From Bursaphelenchus xylophilus (lineage: Eukaryota; Nematoda; Chromadorea; Rhabditida; Aphelenchoididae), in the NCBI GenBank assembly GCA_904066235.2, contig CAJFCV020000001.1, positions 1,736,001 to 1,800,000 of the forward strand: DNA of 64,000 nt, written 5' to 3'. The notes under the pieces were generated by a model. That model worked only from the letters and a program-made list of their open reading frames with translations. It had not been told where the DNA came from and made no database searches. Both the position numbers and the translations under genes were made by a program. Positions 45,991 to 57,789 of this stretch are shown here, one piece after another (positions within the stretch are counted from its first letter, which is position 1; every line of letters begins with the position of its first letter).

Positions 45991-46325
45991 AAATTCATCA
46001 ATAAAGTAAAAATATTCATTACAAAACTTGCACTAAAAAAATACTTTTACTGGCCTTTATAAGCTCCAAAAATTTGTACAGTACCCCTCCCGACCGTCCA
46101 GCGCAACCCGAAAAGGCCAAGAATGGAATAAATTATGCAAACCGGACGGGTTTTTCATTGCTATGCAATGTTTCAACAAGCGCCGTTTTTTGTGTCGCCA
46201 CACATAAAAAGCGCGGAACACTGCTCGCGAAATTTGCATATTTTTTTGAAACGTACCCGAAATTCCGACAATTTACGGGAATTTCTGGATGGAGAGAGAC
46301 AGTGGGTGGGATGTTTTAGAGATTG

Positions 46326-46735
46326 GACGAAATGTCACAAAATTTATTGGAAATTTATTTCTTTGATTTTTAGTGGAAAATGGAAAAAATGTTTTAAATT
46401 ACATAGAAAAAAGGCAAAGATAAGATGGTCAAAGGTAAAAAAATCAGTTTGACGAAATGTCACAAAATTTATTGGATTTTTATTTTTTGATTTTTTAGTG
46501 GAAAATGGACAAAAATCTTCTAAATTTCATAGAAAAAAGTCAAAGATAAGATGGTCAAAGGTAAAAAAATCAGTTTGACGAAATGTCACAAAATTTATTG
46601 GATTTTTATTTCCTGCTTTTTTTACAGAAAATGGAAAAAATCTTCAGCATTTCATAGAAGAAAGTCACAGATCAAAAAATGAGTTGTTGGACGAAATGTC
46701 ACAAAATTTATTGGATTTTTCATTTTTGAATTTTG
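46326..46735. repeat. Tandem repeat, ~125-bp unit, 3.3 copies
   Basis: ACGAAATGTCACAAAATTTA recurs with starts near 46326, 46451, 46577 and 46690 (spacings 125, 126 and 113 bp). Each unit carries AGTGGAAAATGGA and CAAAGATAAGATGGTCAAAG or a decayed form. Confidence 0.9.
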
Positions 46736-49689
46736 ACCAATAAAAAATTTTTAATTGTAAAAAAAGGCACAAAGATTATTGATATTCAAAAAATACACAC
46801 ATTTACATGCTTTTTATGCTATAATAAACAAAAGCAAGTTATATCCAAACAGCGTATTTTACCAAAAAACGAAAAATTGATTAAAAAATTTCCAAAAAAA
46901 ACTGAAAATGTCATGCCCATTCCCCAAAATCTGATTTTCGATCTCCCCTTTTTCGAGAAGCGCAAAAAAATGTTGCGCAATTTCCCGCAAAAGCTCGGAT
47001 TTTTCGCTTGTCGCATCATTAAAATGAGTGTTTCCAAAAAAAATGAGCGAAAATTAGCGTCGGATTTAAGCGACGCTCAACTTTTTTTGACGCCGAGAAA
47101 ATTAACTGTACAAATTTAGGAGGGGAAAAAATTATAAAAAATAGAAAAAAATAAATAAATTACAGTAATCCAAAAAGGGCAAACATTATTTTTGCACCTT
47201 CTTTGAGTCTAAATTTTGTAAAATACGAATCTTAACCCATTATTTCACATTTTTTTAAATTTCAAGTTTTCGCGGTGAGACCCAAAAATATAAAAATTAC
47301 ATAAAATTTGTTTTCAACGATGTGTATTTTACCCTCAGTGAATATGTAAATCTCCCGCAAAATCAAATTCCAATTCGCATTGAAAGGCGATTTTTTTGCG
47401 CGAAATTTGGCTTCCGATTTTCTTTCGAAACTTATTGAATTCACTGAATTTTAGCGCCTCTAATTAGTCCGAAAAAACGCCTTTTGTTATGCTAAAATTG
47501 GATTTGAGAATGGCCAATGTTTCGGGGAGAAACTGGCCAAAATTTGACTTTGGGTTACTGTATTTTGGATTTTTTCGGAAAAATTGCAAAGGGGGGACCA
47601 AGGGACATTTTTTGAAAAAAAAAATTCTTTTTTAATTGTTAAAAAATTATGTCGGGGTACTGTATTTGATGTGAAAAATCACTGCTAATACTTAGCGACC
47701 ACCCTCAGCCTCAGATTTTTGCAAAACAACCAGAAATTTATATTACACTTGCCCATCTAACAGCAGGTCGCAATTTCAACCCATAACCGGCCAAATTCTA
47801 GCCGGTTATCACCTCGAGGGTTACGGTAAGCACCAGCGAGACATCTATTTTACCGATATACACTCCATTATATCAAAAATTTCCCACATTTGACAAAAAT
47901 TTATATTACACTTGACATCAACCCCAAAATCTCAAAATTCCAGCATCACCCCCCACAACCTTCGCAGCCAACCTCATGCCGGGCTATTCAAAAAAAGAAG
48001 AAGGCTCGATCAAGAATCGCCGAATGGAAGACGAGCGCCCCTCCGAAGAAAAAAAGGGCAGCACATAAAAACGCCGGGCACCGGGGGTACGTTATTTGAT
48101 GGACGACCTGCGAAAAAACCTCGCCCTTCGGCCAAACAATTGGAATAGGGTCGGAATGGAAGAAGGGGGGGATGTGTTGACATGGACACCCGCGACAAAT
48201 ACGATCACTTTCGCACATGTGACGAAGTGTCAAAATTTATGTGACATTCCGTCAAAGCGGCGAAAATGACGGGGATTTTTGAGGAATGGCCCGGTGATAT
48301 AAGTCACAGGGTCACGGGGGCTGGGCACAGGGCGAAACAGCCGATTTGGGTGGGATTTTTAGGGAGATTTTATCGAAAAAGTTTTAAAAATGGTATTTTT
48401 TGTCCTTTTTGTCTAAAATAAGGTGATAAAGCCCACGTTTCATGGTTAAATGGATAGAAAATTACTGTATATCCTTTCTCAAAACAAAGTAAAAAAGTTG
48501 AGATGGATATAGCTATTTTAAACAATAAAAAACAGGATTTTTTTGCCCTTCTCACTCAAAAATCTATAGAGCGAGGTCATTTTTGGTCGTAGGCTAAACT
48601 AATCTTCTATCAAATCACTGGCGATTTAATTTAAAATAAGCTAACACATCAAGCTATATAATACGACTTATAAAGAACCCAATCTCCCTCGAAAAAACCA
48701 ATAAAATTCAAATTTCTTGAAACTTTGGGCCAAAAATTACAAAAATATAATAAGGTAATTTTTGGTCGAACAGCTCGTATATGCTTTTTTAATTGATTTC
48801 AAATTGATATACCACAAAGATTACCCTCTGATATATAATTTTTACCCTTTGAATTAATCAAATTCCTTTCAAAATAACAAAAAATTCCAAAATTTTTGAA
48901 CTTTTCCCCTAGAAAACTATAAAATGACTGAATAAACCGCCGTAAACATGCTGAACCTCCTTGCAAGCGCCTCAATTCCTCATACAAAATAGTAATCGCT
49001 ACAACACATCAGGCAAACCCACGATTCTAATCCTCCTTTCACAAGAAACTTTAAGTCGCTTAAACTTTCCCCAAGACCCGCTACAGTACCCCCTCCCCCA
49101 ATAATTGACTCCGAAAGCCTTGAACAACCCGTTAAAAGGGCCGTTGAAACTTTTCCAGGTCAACGTTGTAGGTAGTCGTCAATCAGCGCGACCGAAATTA
49201 GCCAAAAAATATTTTTGCGGCAAATTCTTCCGACCTTTTTTTTGAAGTTTTTCCGACCCGATTTCGACAATTTGTCAGGACGTTTTGATGCGAATTTCGG
49301 AGGCCCCGACAGCGAGAGGGCCGGCTGCGCATCGGCGGCGTTGCGTCGCGCTGGGATGCGGGAGATTTCGGGGGATAAAAAATGGATTTTAGGGGAAACG
49401 GAAATTTTGGCGAAAAAATCTGATTTTTAAGGAAAAAAATGCGAATTTTAACAAAAATACGAACGAAAAATTGGGATGGCAGGTCTGTACGCTAGCATGG
49501 GTATATAATCTTTTGTACGAATGAGTTTTTTACAGGTAAAAAGTTGAGTTTCAATCGAAAAAACAAAGTTTTTTGAAGATAGATCGATTTTCGGTACAAA
49601 CTGAAGGAAAACGCAATTTTCTACCGTATTTTTTATGGCACTGCTGTAATTTTTTATACTGCTAATTCACACAAGCTATTTTTCGATTC
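46736..49689. other. AT-rich noncoding stretch
   Basis: A 128-codon frame at 46733-47119 is lysine/phenylalanine-rich and looks like low-complexity DNA. 47930-48330 is GC-richer with open frames on both strands but no domain. No family A or D copy lies in this nearly 3-kb stretch. Confidence 0.45.
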
Positions 49690-50045
49690 TAGCCAAATTT
49701 CCCGCCCAATTTTGCAAATCTTGGCATTCTGTTGCAAGCTTCTAAAATCATCTACAAGAAAGAAATTTCGACACAAAATGGTTTTAAAAAGGTCGCTAAC
49801 ATACTAAACGACAATCTAAAACAGTTTTCGACCATGAATTTTTTAATTTCCCGCCAAGTTTGCAAGTTTTTGGCATTCTGTTGCAAGGTCTCAAAATCGG
49901 ACAGAAGTAAAAATTTTCGACTAAAAATTGTTTAAAAAGGCTGCAAACATAGCAAGCAACAATCTAAAAAAGTTTGCGATAATGAATTTTCACATTTCCC
50001 GCCAAATTTGCAAATTTTTGGCATTCTGTTGTAAGCCTTGTAAAT
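49690..50045. repeat. Tandem repeat, ~150-bp unit, 2.4 copies
   Basis: AATTTCCCGCC...TTTGCAA...TTGGCATTCTGTTGCAAG recurs at about 49697, 49847 and 49996. The units also share AAAAAGG(T/C)(C/T)G(C/T)(T/A)AAC and ACAATCTAAAA. Confidence 0.85.
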
Positions 50046-50666
50046 AGCGTAAATGTGTAAAATATGTGCTAAGAAATAGTTAGATAGCTTCTAAAAAAAT
50101 TATTTTCCCTCTGAAAGTTTTCTTTGAGCAGTTAATTTTTTCAAAAAATCTCAAAATTTTTCCAATAAATCCCCCCAAATTCATAAAATTCCACCGTAAT
50201 CCTTTTCATAATCCTCTCCAGCCAATAACTCATAAGCCCCAAACCCCGAACCGACCCCAATGCCCTCAGGCCATTTGGTGTTTCGGTCGCTATTCGCCGA
50301 AAATTTTTTATTTTCCGACCTTTTCGGCCGAATAAAAACAAAAAAAAGCTCGCTTGGCCAAACGCCATCAATAAAAGTTTGTGTCAGCACGGGTCAAAAA
50401 AAAGAACCCACCTGCTACGATCTCTTACGCCTCTTATAAGAGACTTGTTCACAGTCTCTTCCTTCCGGCTCAATTAATTCTCGGTGGGCCTGCAATTTCT
50501 CAAAAGTTTGGTTAGTGGAAAAATTGAAATCTGAAAAAAAAATATAAATGAATTTTTACTCTTTCAAGTCGCGGGAATGCAAAAAAAAATCTCGATAAAA
50601 GTGAGGTTAAATTTCATAAATAAAGACGAGTTCATTAATACAGTCAAATCTTTGTATTCTTTTTTT
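50046..50666. other. Noncoding stretch
   Basis: AT-rich DNA. 50545-50660 repeats part of the 24-kb palindrome arm (TTTTACTCTTTCAAGTCGC, AAAAAAAATCTCG). No gene is seen. Confidence 0.45.
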
Positions 50667-50814
50667 CCGTCGGGAAAATAATGAGCAATTCGCTGCGCCG
50701 ATCGTGTCGTTGAAGTGAAAAGCAATTTGACTTTGTCGCTACACAATTCATTTTCTCGTCGGAGATGCGATTTTCGCTGCAACAGAGTGCTCATTCTTTC
50801 CCGACAGACTGATA
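50667..50814. mobile_element. Family A element
   Basis: 148-bp copy (CCGTCGGGAAAATAATGAGC; CATTCTTTCCCGACAGACTG) that directly touches the CTAGTCCGT element on its right. Confidence 0.87.
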
Positions 50815-51010
50815 CTAGTCCGTTCGTAAAGTCGCTGGAATGATTTCGGCGACGTGCACTGTGCAAGAAAACTCAGGGTGCGAGCGACAGCTCGAAAAAG
50901 CCTATTGCACAGTGCAAAATGCCAAAAAATGCACAGTGCAAAGTGAACTTTCGGTTTCGCGGAGTGCATGTCGCCGAAAACATCCCAGCGACTTTACGAA
51001 CGGCTTAGTA
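50813..51010. mobile_element. CTAGTCCGT element with GCACTGTGC motifs
   Basis: 198-bp element with inverted ends TACTAGTCCGTTCGTAAAG and CTTTACGAACGGCTTAGTA. Subterminal GTCGCTGGAATGATTTCGGC mirrors GCCGAAAACATCCCAGCGAC. Four GCAC/GTGC motifs lie inside. Confidence 0.85.
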
Positions 51011-51165
51011 CGAAAAAATTCTACGCACATCCTGGTACGACTAGTAGACGGTCCAGGAAAGTCTCGACATGCTCGCATTATGCATCGAAATTCTTATCCC
51101 AAATTTACTCCAAGTTTGATCAAAAAAAAATGAGCGTCGAACTTGTGGTACTTCCCATGTCTTTA

Positions 51166-51316
51166 TTAATCTGTCGGGAAAATAATGACCACTCTGTCGC
51201 ATCGAAAATTGTGATCGCCGCCGAGAAAATGATTTGTGCCGCGACAAAATCAAATCGCTTTTTGTTTTCAGCGACGCGATTGGCTCAGCGATATTGTGCT
51301 CATTATTTTCCCGACA
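51166..51316. mobile_element. Family A element
   Basis: 151-bp copy (TTAATCTGTCGGGAAAATAA; CATTATTTTCCCGACAATGC, right end slightly truncated). A family D tail (AGCGTCGAACTTGTGGTACT) lies immediately to the left. Confidence 0.87.
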
Positions 51317-51777
51317 ATGCCTTCAAATTCGAAAAAAACTCAATTCGAAGCCGAAAAAAGCCAGTTAAGTTCCTATAACAAATGGCGACCGCACATTTTT
51401 TGTCAGCTGCCCTCCGGGTCCTTGGGTTTCTCGTCCGCTCATTGGACGAAACCCGAAAGAAAGGCCCAAGGCGCATTTTTAAAACAGAAATCCGCCAAAA
51501 CTCGCAAAAAACTTTAAACTGTCAACATTTCGGCACGTTGTAAAAATTGAGTAAAGGGAAATCGGGAACGTTGCGAAAGTTTTTGCGGGGGCGGAAGAGG
51601 AAGGCGCCGCTGAAAAGGGGGGCTGCTTTTGAATCGCGCTGTTCACGGGGTGGGAGACGAAATGTCAAAAAAGTTTTTTGATATCCTGCCGCTAAAAACA
51701 ATGTCGGCAGAATTGAAGAAAACGATAAAATAATTATTAGTAAGCATGTAGAATGCCACTATAATTTTTTTATAATA

Positions 51778-51778
<1 letters not shown>
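51317..51778. other. Unique, GC-richer noncoding stretch
   Basis: Contains a small hairpin (GGGTTTCTCGTCCGCTCATT, then GGACGAAACCC) near 51430. No gene or element is recognised. Confidence 0.4.
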
Positions 51779-51826
<48 letters not shown>

Positions 51827-51832
51827 TGGCAT
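51779..51832. repeat. TA microsatellite
   Basis: A run of about 18 TA dinucleotides between TTTATTTA and a T-run. Confidence 0.9.
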
Positions 51833-52081
51833 TTCGTTTTCCAAGCCGTTAAACGAGCGATTCAACGTATAATATGAATCGCCCGTTTAAATGTACTGGT
51901 CATTTACAAAGCTCGCGCATTGCAGACACGGCCGACACATTGAACGATCCTTGCCGCTATTTTCCCTGCATTTTGTGGACAAAATAGAGAATAAAGTATG
52001 TCTGAGCGTGGATTTTCACTTTTCAATCAATGCTTGGGAGTCGCACCTTGCGCACTTTCCTCCGTGTTGTTCCTCGGACTC

Positions 52082-52541
52082 ACAGGGCAAGTACTCCAAG
52101 TGCGACGCTCAGATTTTCTTTAAATTTTGCACACACGTCGGGTATGGACTAAATATCAATTCCTGAAAGTTTTAGGTTGCGCTTTGCGGGCGCCGCCGAG
52201 ATATCGAACGTTCTTTGCCGCCGAGAGAGTACGCTAAACGCGGAGGGCGGTCAAAGAGAAAAACAATTTTTTTGGCCATAACTTTACTAGTTTCATGCGG
52301 AAAAAAACTAATTTTTTTGTGGAAACATTACTCTCTACGGTAGAAATAGGCATTAACTTTTCATCCCGAAATTCGACAAAAAGTGTCAACTTTTCGCCGA
52401 CTTTCGTCCTAAAAATCTCGGTTGTTTCTACAAAGTGGGAGTTTGGATTCTCGCATCTATTTTAGAAAAAAATATTCTAAATTTGTGCCAAGTTTCATCA
52501 AAATCTGAGCGCCGCACTTGGGGTAAAGGTACTTCCCCTGT
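52082..52541. mobile_element. Family D element, full-length copy
   Basis: 460-bp element (ACAGGGCAAGTACTCCAAG; GGTAAAGGTACTTCCCCTGT) with a 5-bp AAGGT-type insertion near the right terminus. Confidence 0.88.
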
Positions 52542-52544
52542 CAG

Positions 52545-52586
52545 TGCAAACGTCAAAAATCAGTCCGAGACTTTACGAACGGACTA
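52545..52586. mobile_element. Right-end fragment of the CTAGTCCGT element
   Basis: CAAACGTCAAAAATCAGTCC followed by GACTTTACGAACGGACTAGT. Confidence 0.7.
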
Positions 52587-52721
52587 GTATTATTTGGTAT
52601 CAAAAAATTTTAGAATATGCAGGCTTTACAAATCACCGACTTTTTTGGTCAAAGCACTGTGCAAATCACTTTTTTCGCGGTTTTCGCAAGCGACTGGTCA
52701 GAACCGCACTGTGCAAATTAC

Positions 52722-53118
52722 AACCAGAGATTGCCACGGTCAAAATTTCGGCTCCGGCTCTGGCTCGCGGCTCCTGCTCCGAAATTTTGCGGTCTGCTCC
52801 GGCTCCCGAGCCCAAAGTCGGAGCCAGGCTTCCCAGCGGTCAGAAAAGTAAAAATTTAGTGATCTTGTTAAACCAAATTGCTTGAAAAACACTGCGGAGG
52901 ATGTGACTTGACTGCAAAAACGTTGGCTGTATGATCTCTGGCACAAATAACGTTTATTTTTGAAAAAATGTTTAAAAAAAACGTTTTGCATAGGAGCCGG
53001 GATTCGGAGCCGGAGGCCTTTTTAAATTTTGCACGGAGCCAAGAGCGTGAGCTGCAAATTTGGCCTCGGCTCCGGCTCTGGAAGCTAAGAGCCGGAGCCG
53101 AAATTTTGACCGTTGCAA
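52722..53118. mobile_element. GGCTCC-rich TIR element, copy 2
   Basis: Ends AGAGATTGCCACGGTCAAAA and TTTTGACCGTTGCAATCTCT. The internal sequence is the reverse complement of the copy at 31126 (GTGATCTTGTTAAACC, ATGATCTCTGGCAC). Two GCACTGTGC motifs (52661, 52707) lie just outside the left end. Confidence 0.85.
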
Positions 53119-53624
53119 TCTCTGATTACCACAATGACTTTTTTGTCCCGAGTAGCTCTTCCAGACCCAAACTAGAGACCTTCCACGGTGTTCGGCGCTT
53201 TGTTCTGTTTGTAATGAGCGGATTAATTGTTAAAGGTCTGCATAGACTGGAGGAACGAATAGTTCCGGGCTTGTGATAGATAGCAACAAACAGCGGATTA
53301 TATCGCTGTTCTCCGACCAAGTGTTTCTAAAGCTGTCTGAAAACAACGCCGAGATAAGGTGTGGAGCATTTGTGATCAGGGATAGGTTTTGCAAATTCAA
53401 AATTTCGTTTCCATTTTTTTGGAGTTTGCAAAAAATTTGGAATAGAAGTGATTTTGAGCGTGGAAAAATTTCTTCCGCAGATGACATTTTTCTGGGCGAA
53501 AGTTGGTCATCTTTAAAGCTTCATAAAAACCGTTGCAATAAGCCTAGCTACACGAGGCATATATCAATAGACAGCGTTTTTAACGTTATTTCAGGTGATG
53601 TTAACAGATGAACCAATACTTTAG
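53119..53624. other. Unique noncoding stretch
   Basis: Open frames on both strands (for example 53273-53611 plus) show no domain or splice support. A small unrecognised gene cannot be excluded, because base composition here is closer to that of the coding regions. Confidence 0.35.
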
Positions 53625-53746
53625 GGGAGGATCGCAGAATACATAGAGGGCAATTTTTACGAGTCCAATTAATGAATTAGCTTATTTTCTCCAAGCTGCG
53701 TCCTAGCCATAATTTGAAATATGGGTATTTGGCCGTTTTAGGGAAG
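53625..53746. repeat. Inverse copy of 38483-38602
   Basis: GGGGAGGATCGCAG to TTGGCCGTTTTAGGGAAGTT is the reverse complement of the right flank of the 38325 family A copy. Confidence 0.85.
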
Positions 53747-53896
53747 TTATCAGTCTGTCGGGAAAATAATGAGCATTGAAAATCGCATCGCCGCTGAGAA
53801 AAATGAATTTTGTCGCGACAAAAACAAGTTGCTTTTCACTTCAGCGACGCAATTGGCGCGGCGACATTGCGCTCACAATTTTCCCGACAGGCTGAT
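53747..53896. mobile_element. Family A element
   Basis: 150-bp copy (TTATCAGTCTGTCGGGAAAA; AATTTTCCCGACAGGCTGAT). Confidence 0.88.
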
Positions 53897-53992
53897 ATAT
53901 GAAAATTTTGACCGTAAATTTCGATTTTTTTTGTATATTTTTGCCTAAAAAATAATTTTGTCCCTTGAATGTTTGAATTTAAGATTTCGTCT

Positions 53993-54105
53993 ACTAGTCC
54001 TTTTTTGCAAGGTCGCTGGAGCGAATTTTAATGTTTGCACTGCGCAAAAAAAAAGTCAGGGTGCAAGCGACAGCCCAAAAAAGCGCAATGCACGCTGCAA
54101 GAAGC
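53993..54105. mobile_element. Left half of a CTAGTCCGT element
   Basis: CTACTAGTCC, AGGTCGCTGGAGCGAATTTT and GCACTGCGCAAAA, then AGGGTGCAAGCGACAGCCC; the right arm is missing. Confidence 0.7.
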
Positions 54106-54315
54106 AAGATTGGCATTTTTAAAATAAAAAAAAATATTTTTAAAAATAAAAAAATTAAAAATTTTTTTTCCAAATTTTCCAATTTTTCCTCTCATAAATA
54201 CTGTAAATCTCTCTCTACGAACCGAGTACCATGTAAACTTTGGATTTTAAATTGAAATATTCAAGGTTAAAATAATTTTTTTCGCAAAAATGTTCAAAAA
54301 AAGACCAAAAATTCG

Positions 54316-54492
54316 TAATGGCCAGTCCGGAAAGTCGCTGAAGTGATTTTGGCGACACGCACTGTGCGAAAACAAAAGTTCACTTTGCACCGTGCAATAG
54401 GCTTTTTTGGGCTGTCGCAGGCACGCTGACTTTTTTTTTGCACAGTGCAAACGCCAAAAATCAGCCCAGCGGCTTTGCGAACGGGCGTAGTA
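54316..54492. mobile_element. CTAGTCCGT-type element with GCACTGTGC motifs
   Basis: 177-bp element. GGCCAGTCCGGAAAGTCGCT mirrors AGCGGCTTTGCGAACGGGC. GCACTGTGC, GCACCGTGC and GCACAGTGC lie inside. Confidence 0.78.
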
Positions 54493-54711
54493 CCGGAATT
54501 TTTTAAAATTCAAATATTCAAGGGATAGATAATTTTTTACACAAAAAAATCCCAAAAAATCAAAGTTCAAAACTTGCAGATCAATCTGTCTGTCGGGAAA
54601 AATAAAAGCTGATAGTTCTTGCAGTCTGGCTAAAAAAAATTTTGGTTAATGAAATAGTTTTTTGGTGACATTTTATACGATAAAACTTAAATCGGCGTTA
54701 AAATGAATAAA

Positions 54712-54872
54712 TATCAGTCTGTCGGGAAAATAATGAGCACTCTGTGGCATCGGAAATCGTGTCGCTGAAGTGAAAAGAAGCTTGATTTTTCCGCGACACA
54801 ATTCATTTTCTCGGCGACGATCACAATTTTCGCTGCGACAGAGTGCTCATTATTTTCCCGACAGACTGATAA
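54712..54872. mobile_element. Family A element
   Basis: 161-bp copy with intact ends. A 15-bp stray family A terminus (CTGTCTGTCGGGAAA) lies at 54585. The left flank 54650-54711 repeats 45178-45236. Confidence 0.9.
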
Positions 54873-55381
54873 AAAATTAAATTTCGAAAAACTTGACTAT
54901 TCAAAAAATTAAATTCAAAAAAATTTTTTTTTATTTCAAAAAATGCCATTTTTAAAATCCCGTAAAATTTTTACAACACCCTTAAAAAACCTCGAATATT
55001 AAAATTTTCCCAAAAAAATTCGAAAAAATCAAAAAAATTGTACAATTATCCCATCAAACCCACAAAAACGTAATAAAAAAGTTTTTTGGCTCGGTCGTCG
55101 CAGCCCAACGGCCGAACAAATTGCCTGCGACGAGGTGATAAGAACGCCCGTGCTCGCTCTCCTAATTTATCTCTCTTCTGGAGAAAAAGAAAAACGTAAT
55201 AACAACCCAATTTCCGTGTGCAATTCGTAATAACGGTGCTATTTTGGGGCCCCGGAGTTGTTGTGGAAAGCGGGTGTAGTTGACGATTTTTTTGGGAGAC
55301 AATGAATGATGTAATAAAAACAAGAAAAAAATGGGGAAAATAAAAAAAATGTTTTTTGAATTTCAAAAAAATTTCTTAAAA
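54873..55381. other. Noncoding stretch
   Basis: AT-rich, with a GC-richer block 55085-55270 lacking recognisable coding features. Confidence 0.4.
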
Positions 55382-56130
55382 TTGCACTGTGCAAAAAAAT
55401 GTCATTGCATCGTGCAAAAAAATGAAATTGCACCGTGCAAAAAAATGAAATTGCACTGTGCAAAAAAAATTATTGCACCGTGCAAAAAAAATTTACTGCA
55501 CTGTGCAAAAAAATTCTATTGCACTGTGCATAAAATGGTCATTGCACTGCGTAAAAAAAAATTGAATTTTCACCGTGCAAAAAATTGAAATTGCACTGTG
55601 CAAAGAATTGTTATTGCACTGTGCAAAAAAACGTCATTGCACTGTGCATAAAATGGTCATTGCACGGTGCAAAAAATGTGATTGCACTGTGCAAGAAAAT
55701 TCTATTGCACTGTGCATAAAATTGTCATTGCACGGTGCAAAAAATTGTTGTTGCACCGTGTATAAAATTGTCATTGCACCGTGCGAAAAAAAAAACAAAT
55801 TTGCACCGTGCAAATAATAAATTTTATTGCACTGTGCGGTAAACATGTCATTGCACTGTGCAAAAAGATTCTATTGCACTGTGCGATAAAAATGGAAATT
55901 TCACCGTGCAAAAAATTGAAATTGCACTGTGCGGTAAAAATTCTATTGCACTGTGCATAAAATGGTCATTGCACTGTGTAAAAAAAATTGAAATTTCACC
56001 GTGCAAAAAATTGAAATTGCACTGTGCAAAAAAACGTCATTGCACTGTGCAAAAAAATGTCATTGCACTGTGCAAAGAATTGTTATTGCACTGTGCAAAA
56101 AAAATTTCATTGCACCGTGCAAAAAAATGC
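55382..56130. repeat. Satellite of ~32 GCACNGTGC units
   Basis: About 32 tandem units of 20-29 bp (mean about 23 bp) each hold the odd palindrome GCAC-N-GTGC, nearly always as TTGCACTGTGCA or TTGCACCGTGCA, followed by an A-run and a short variable spacer. Higher-order blocks are visible: the unit order ATAAAATGGTCA, then AAAAATTGAAAT recurs. The array gives long frames on one strand purely because of its periodicity. Confidence 0.95.
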
Positions 56131-57430
56131 AAGGGAAATATTTGACATAGAGCAAACATAATTAGATGAAAGTTGACACAAATTTAGAGAATATTTTTCT
56201 AAGACACATACCATACTCCTCGCTCGCGCTTTCGATCAATTTTCGAGATTTTTGGTCAGAAAATTATGAAAAATTTTTTTTGGAATTTTAGACTGGAAAA
56301 TTTCGACCTCAATTACTATTGTAAAATTTCTTTACAAAAAATCACATTTGTTCCAAGCAGAAACAAAAAAGTTATGGGCAAAAACTCATTTCGTCTGGAC
56401 GGCTCACGCCAAACTGAGGAGTCCGGTGACCGGAATAGACCCTTCGCTATCGGTTTTTACACTTCGTCTTGATTTCGCAGAGAAAGAGAGAAGAAAGACA
56501 CGCAAAAGCGCACTCTCTCGCCTCAAAAATTCCCCATTTCTCCCCCGACAAAACGTTTTTTTACGTCTTTTTTGGCAAATTGCCAATCCATTCACCGAGG
56601 ACTGTTTTAGCTTATCTCAGTTTGACGCGCGGCTCTCCTCATTTCGCGCGCTCTCTCGAAAAATCGTTCAATTTCTTGGTTGCGGCAAGAAAAGGATATG
56701 CTAAAACGTTGAAAGGTATATATATGGCAAATAGCCCGAAATAAAAAAAAACCCCCCAAAAAAACTTTTTTGGCAACGGTCATCTCATTTTCGGAAAAAG
56801 CATAATTTTTAGCACAAAAAGATTTCTCAAATTTCGGTTCCATGCCAATTTCAGCAAACTTTTCCACAAATTTTTACTGTAACAAATATAATTTTTGTAC
56901 TTTACACCGCTAAACGTCTTATCAGGAGGGAAAGAAATTGCTCATCCACAGCCCCGAAACATACTCTATACTACATTTACTTTATGTACAAAAAATGCCA
57001 AAAATAATTTTTTGCACTATGCAAAATATTAAAACTTTTTTTTGTGGAAAAAATGAAAAATATCAAAAAAAAACTTTTTTTTCAAACTTTTGCACAAAAA
57101 AATATTTCCTGGATTGACCAACCCGGCTTAATATAATATGATGTCACCTTTTTTCTACAAACAAACAATACATCATTTTCACAAAAATCAGAGACAAAGA
57201 AGATAAATCGGAGTCCATTTCAGGCGAGGTGTGCCCCGTGGGCTGTTTTAGGGGTGTGTGTCGTACCCAGAAATGAGTCAAGAAACATACCGTAAACGGC
57301 TTATTACGAACGAGGAACTAAAACACATTTTTTTGTGCTTTTTGACTTGATTTTGGAAGTAAAATTGCAAATTACTAAGCAAAATTTTTTTAAAGAAACT
57401 TGATGAAAATAAAGGTTAAAGTTTAATCTC
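56131..57430. other. Noncoding stretch
   Basis: A diverged family D-like segment lies at about 56600-56720 (CTCTCCTCATTTCGCGCGCT, ATCGTTCAATTTCTTGG). The rest is AT-rich with no supported gene. Confidence 0.45.
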
Positions 57431-57580
57431 ATCTTGTCTGGAAAATAATGGGAGCTCCGTCGGATCGAAAATCGCATCGTCGCCGAGAAAATAAATTGTG
57501 TCGTGACAAAATCAAATTGCTTTTCACTTCAGCGACGCGATCAGCGTAGCGACATTGCGCACAGTATTTTCCCGACAGAT
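57431..57580. mobile_element. Family A element
   Basis: 150-bp copy. The left end has decayed (CTTGTCTGGAAAATAATG); the right end is TATTTTCCCGACAGA. Confidence 0.82.
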
Positions 57581-57789
57581 TTTTTTTTAAATCTCAAAAA
57601 TTGAAAACTCTCTCGCGTTGATGAAACTGGGCAGAGATCAAGAGTATGATTGTTTAAGACATATACTGAACCATTAGCCTGGACTTTGCAGAAACGATGC
57701 GGATTTTTCGGCCTAAAAATTACAAAACTTAGAATTTTGTACAAATTTGCCAAATTTGAGAGTTTAAATTTTTTGGGATTTTTAAAATT

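Noticed and set aside
46733..47119. 128-codon plus-strand Lys/Phe-rich frame
   Set aside because: Typical of chance frames in A-rich DNA and directly following a tandem repeat.
47890..48233. Lys/Arg-rich frames suggesting a basic nuclear protein
   Set aside because: Both strands are open, there is no conserved motif, and the stretch is a purine-rich composition patch.
55331..56145. Long plus-strand frames (80-95 codons) rich in HCAKK/CTVQK repeats
   Set aside because: They are the translation of the ~24-bp GCACNGTGC satellite units, open because of unit length and composition. No start context, splice sites or domain.
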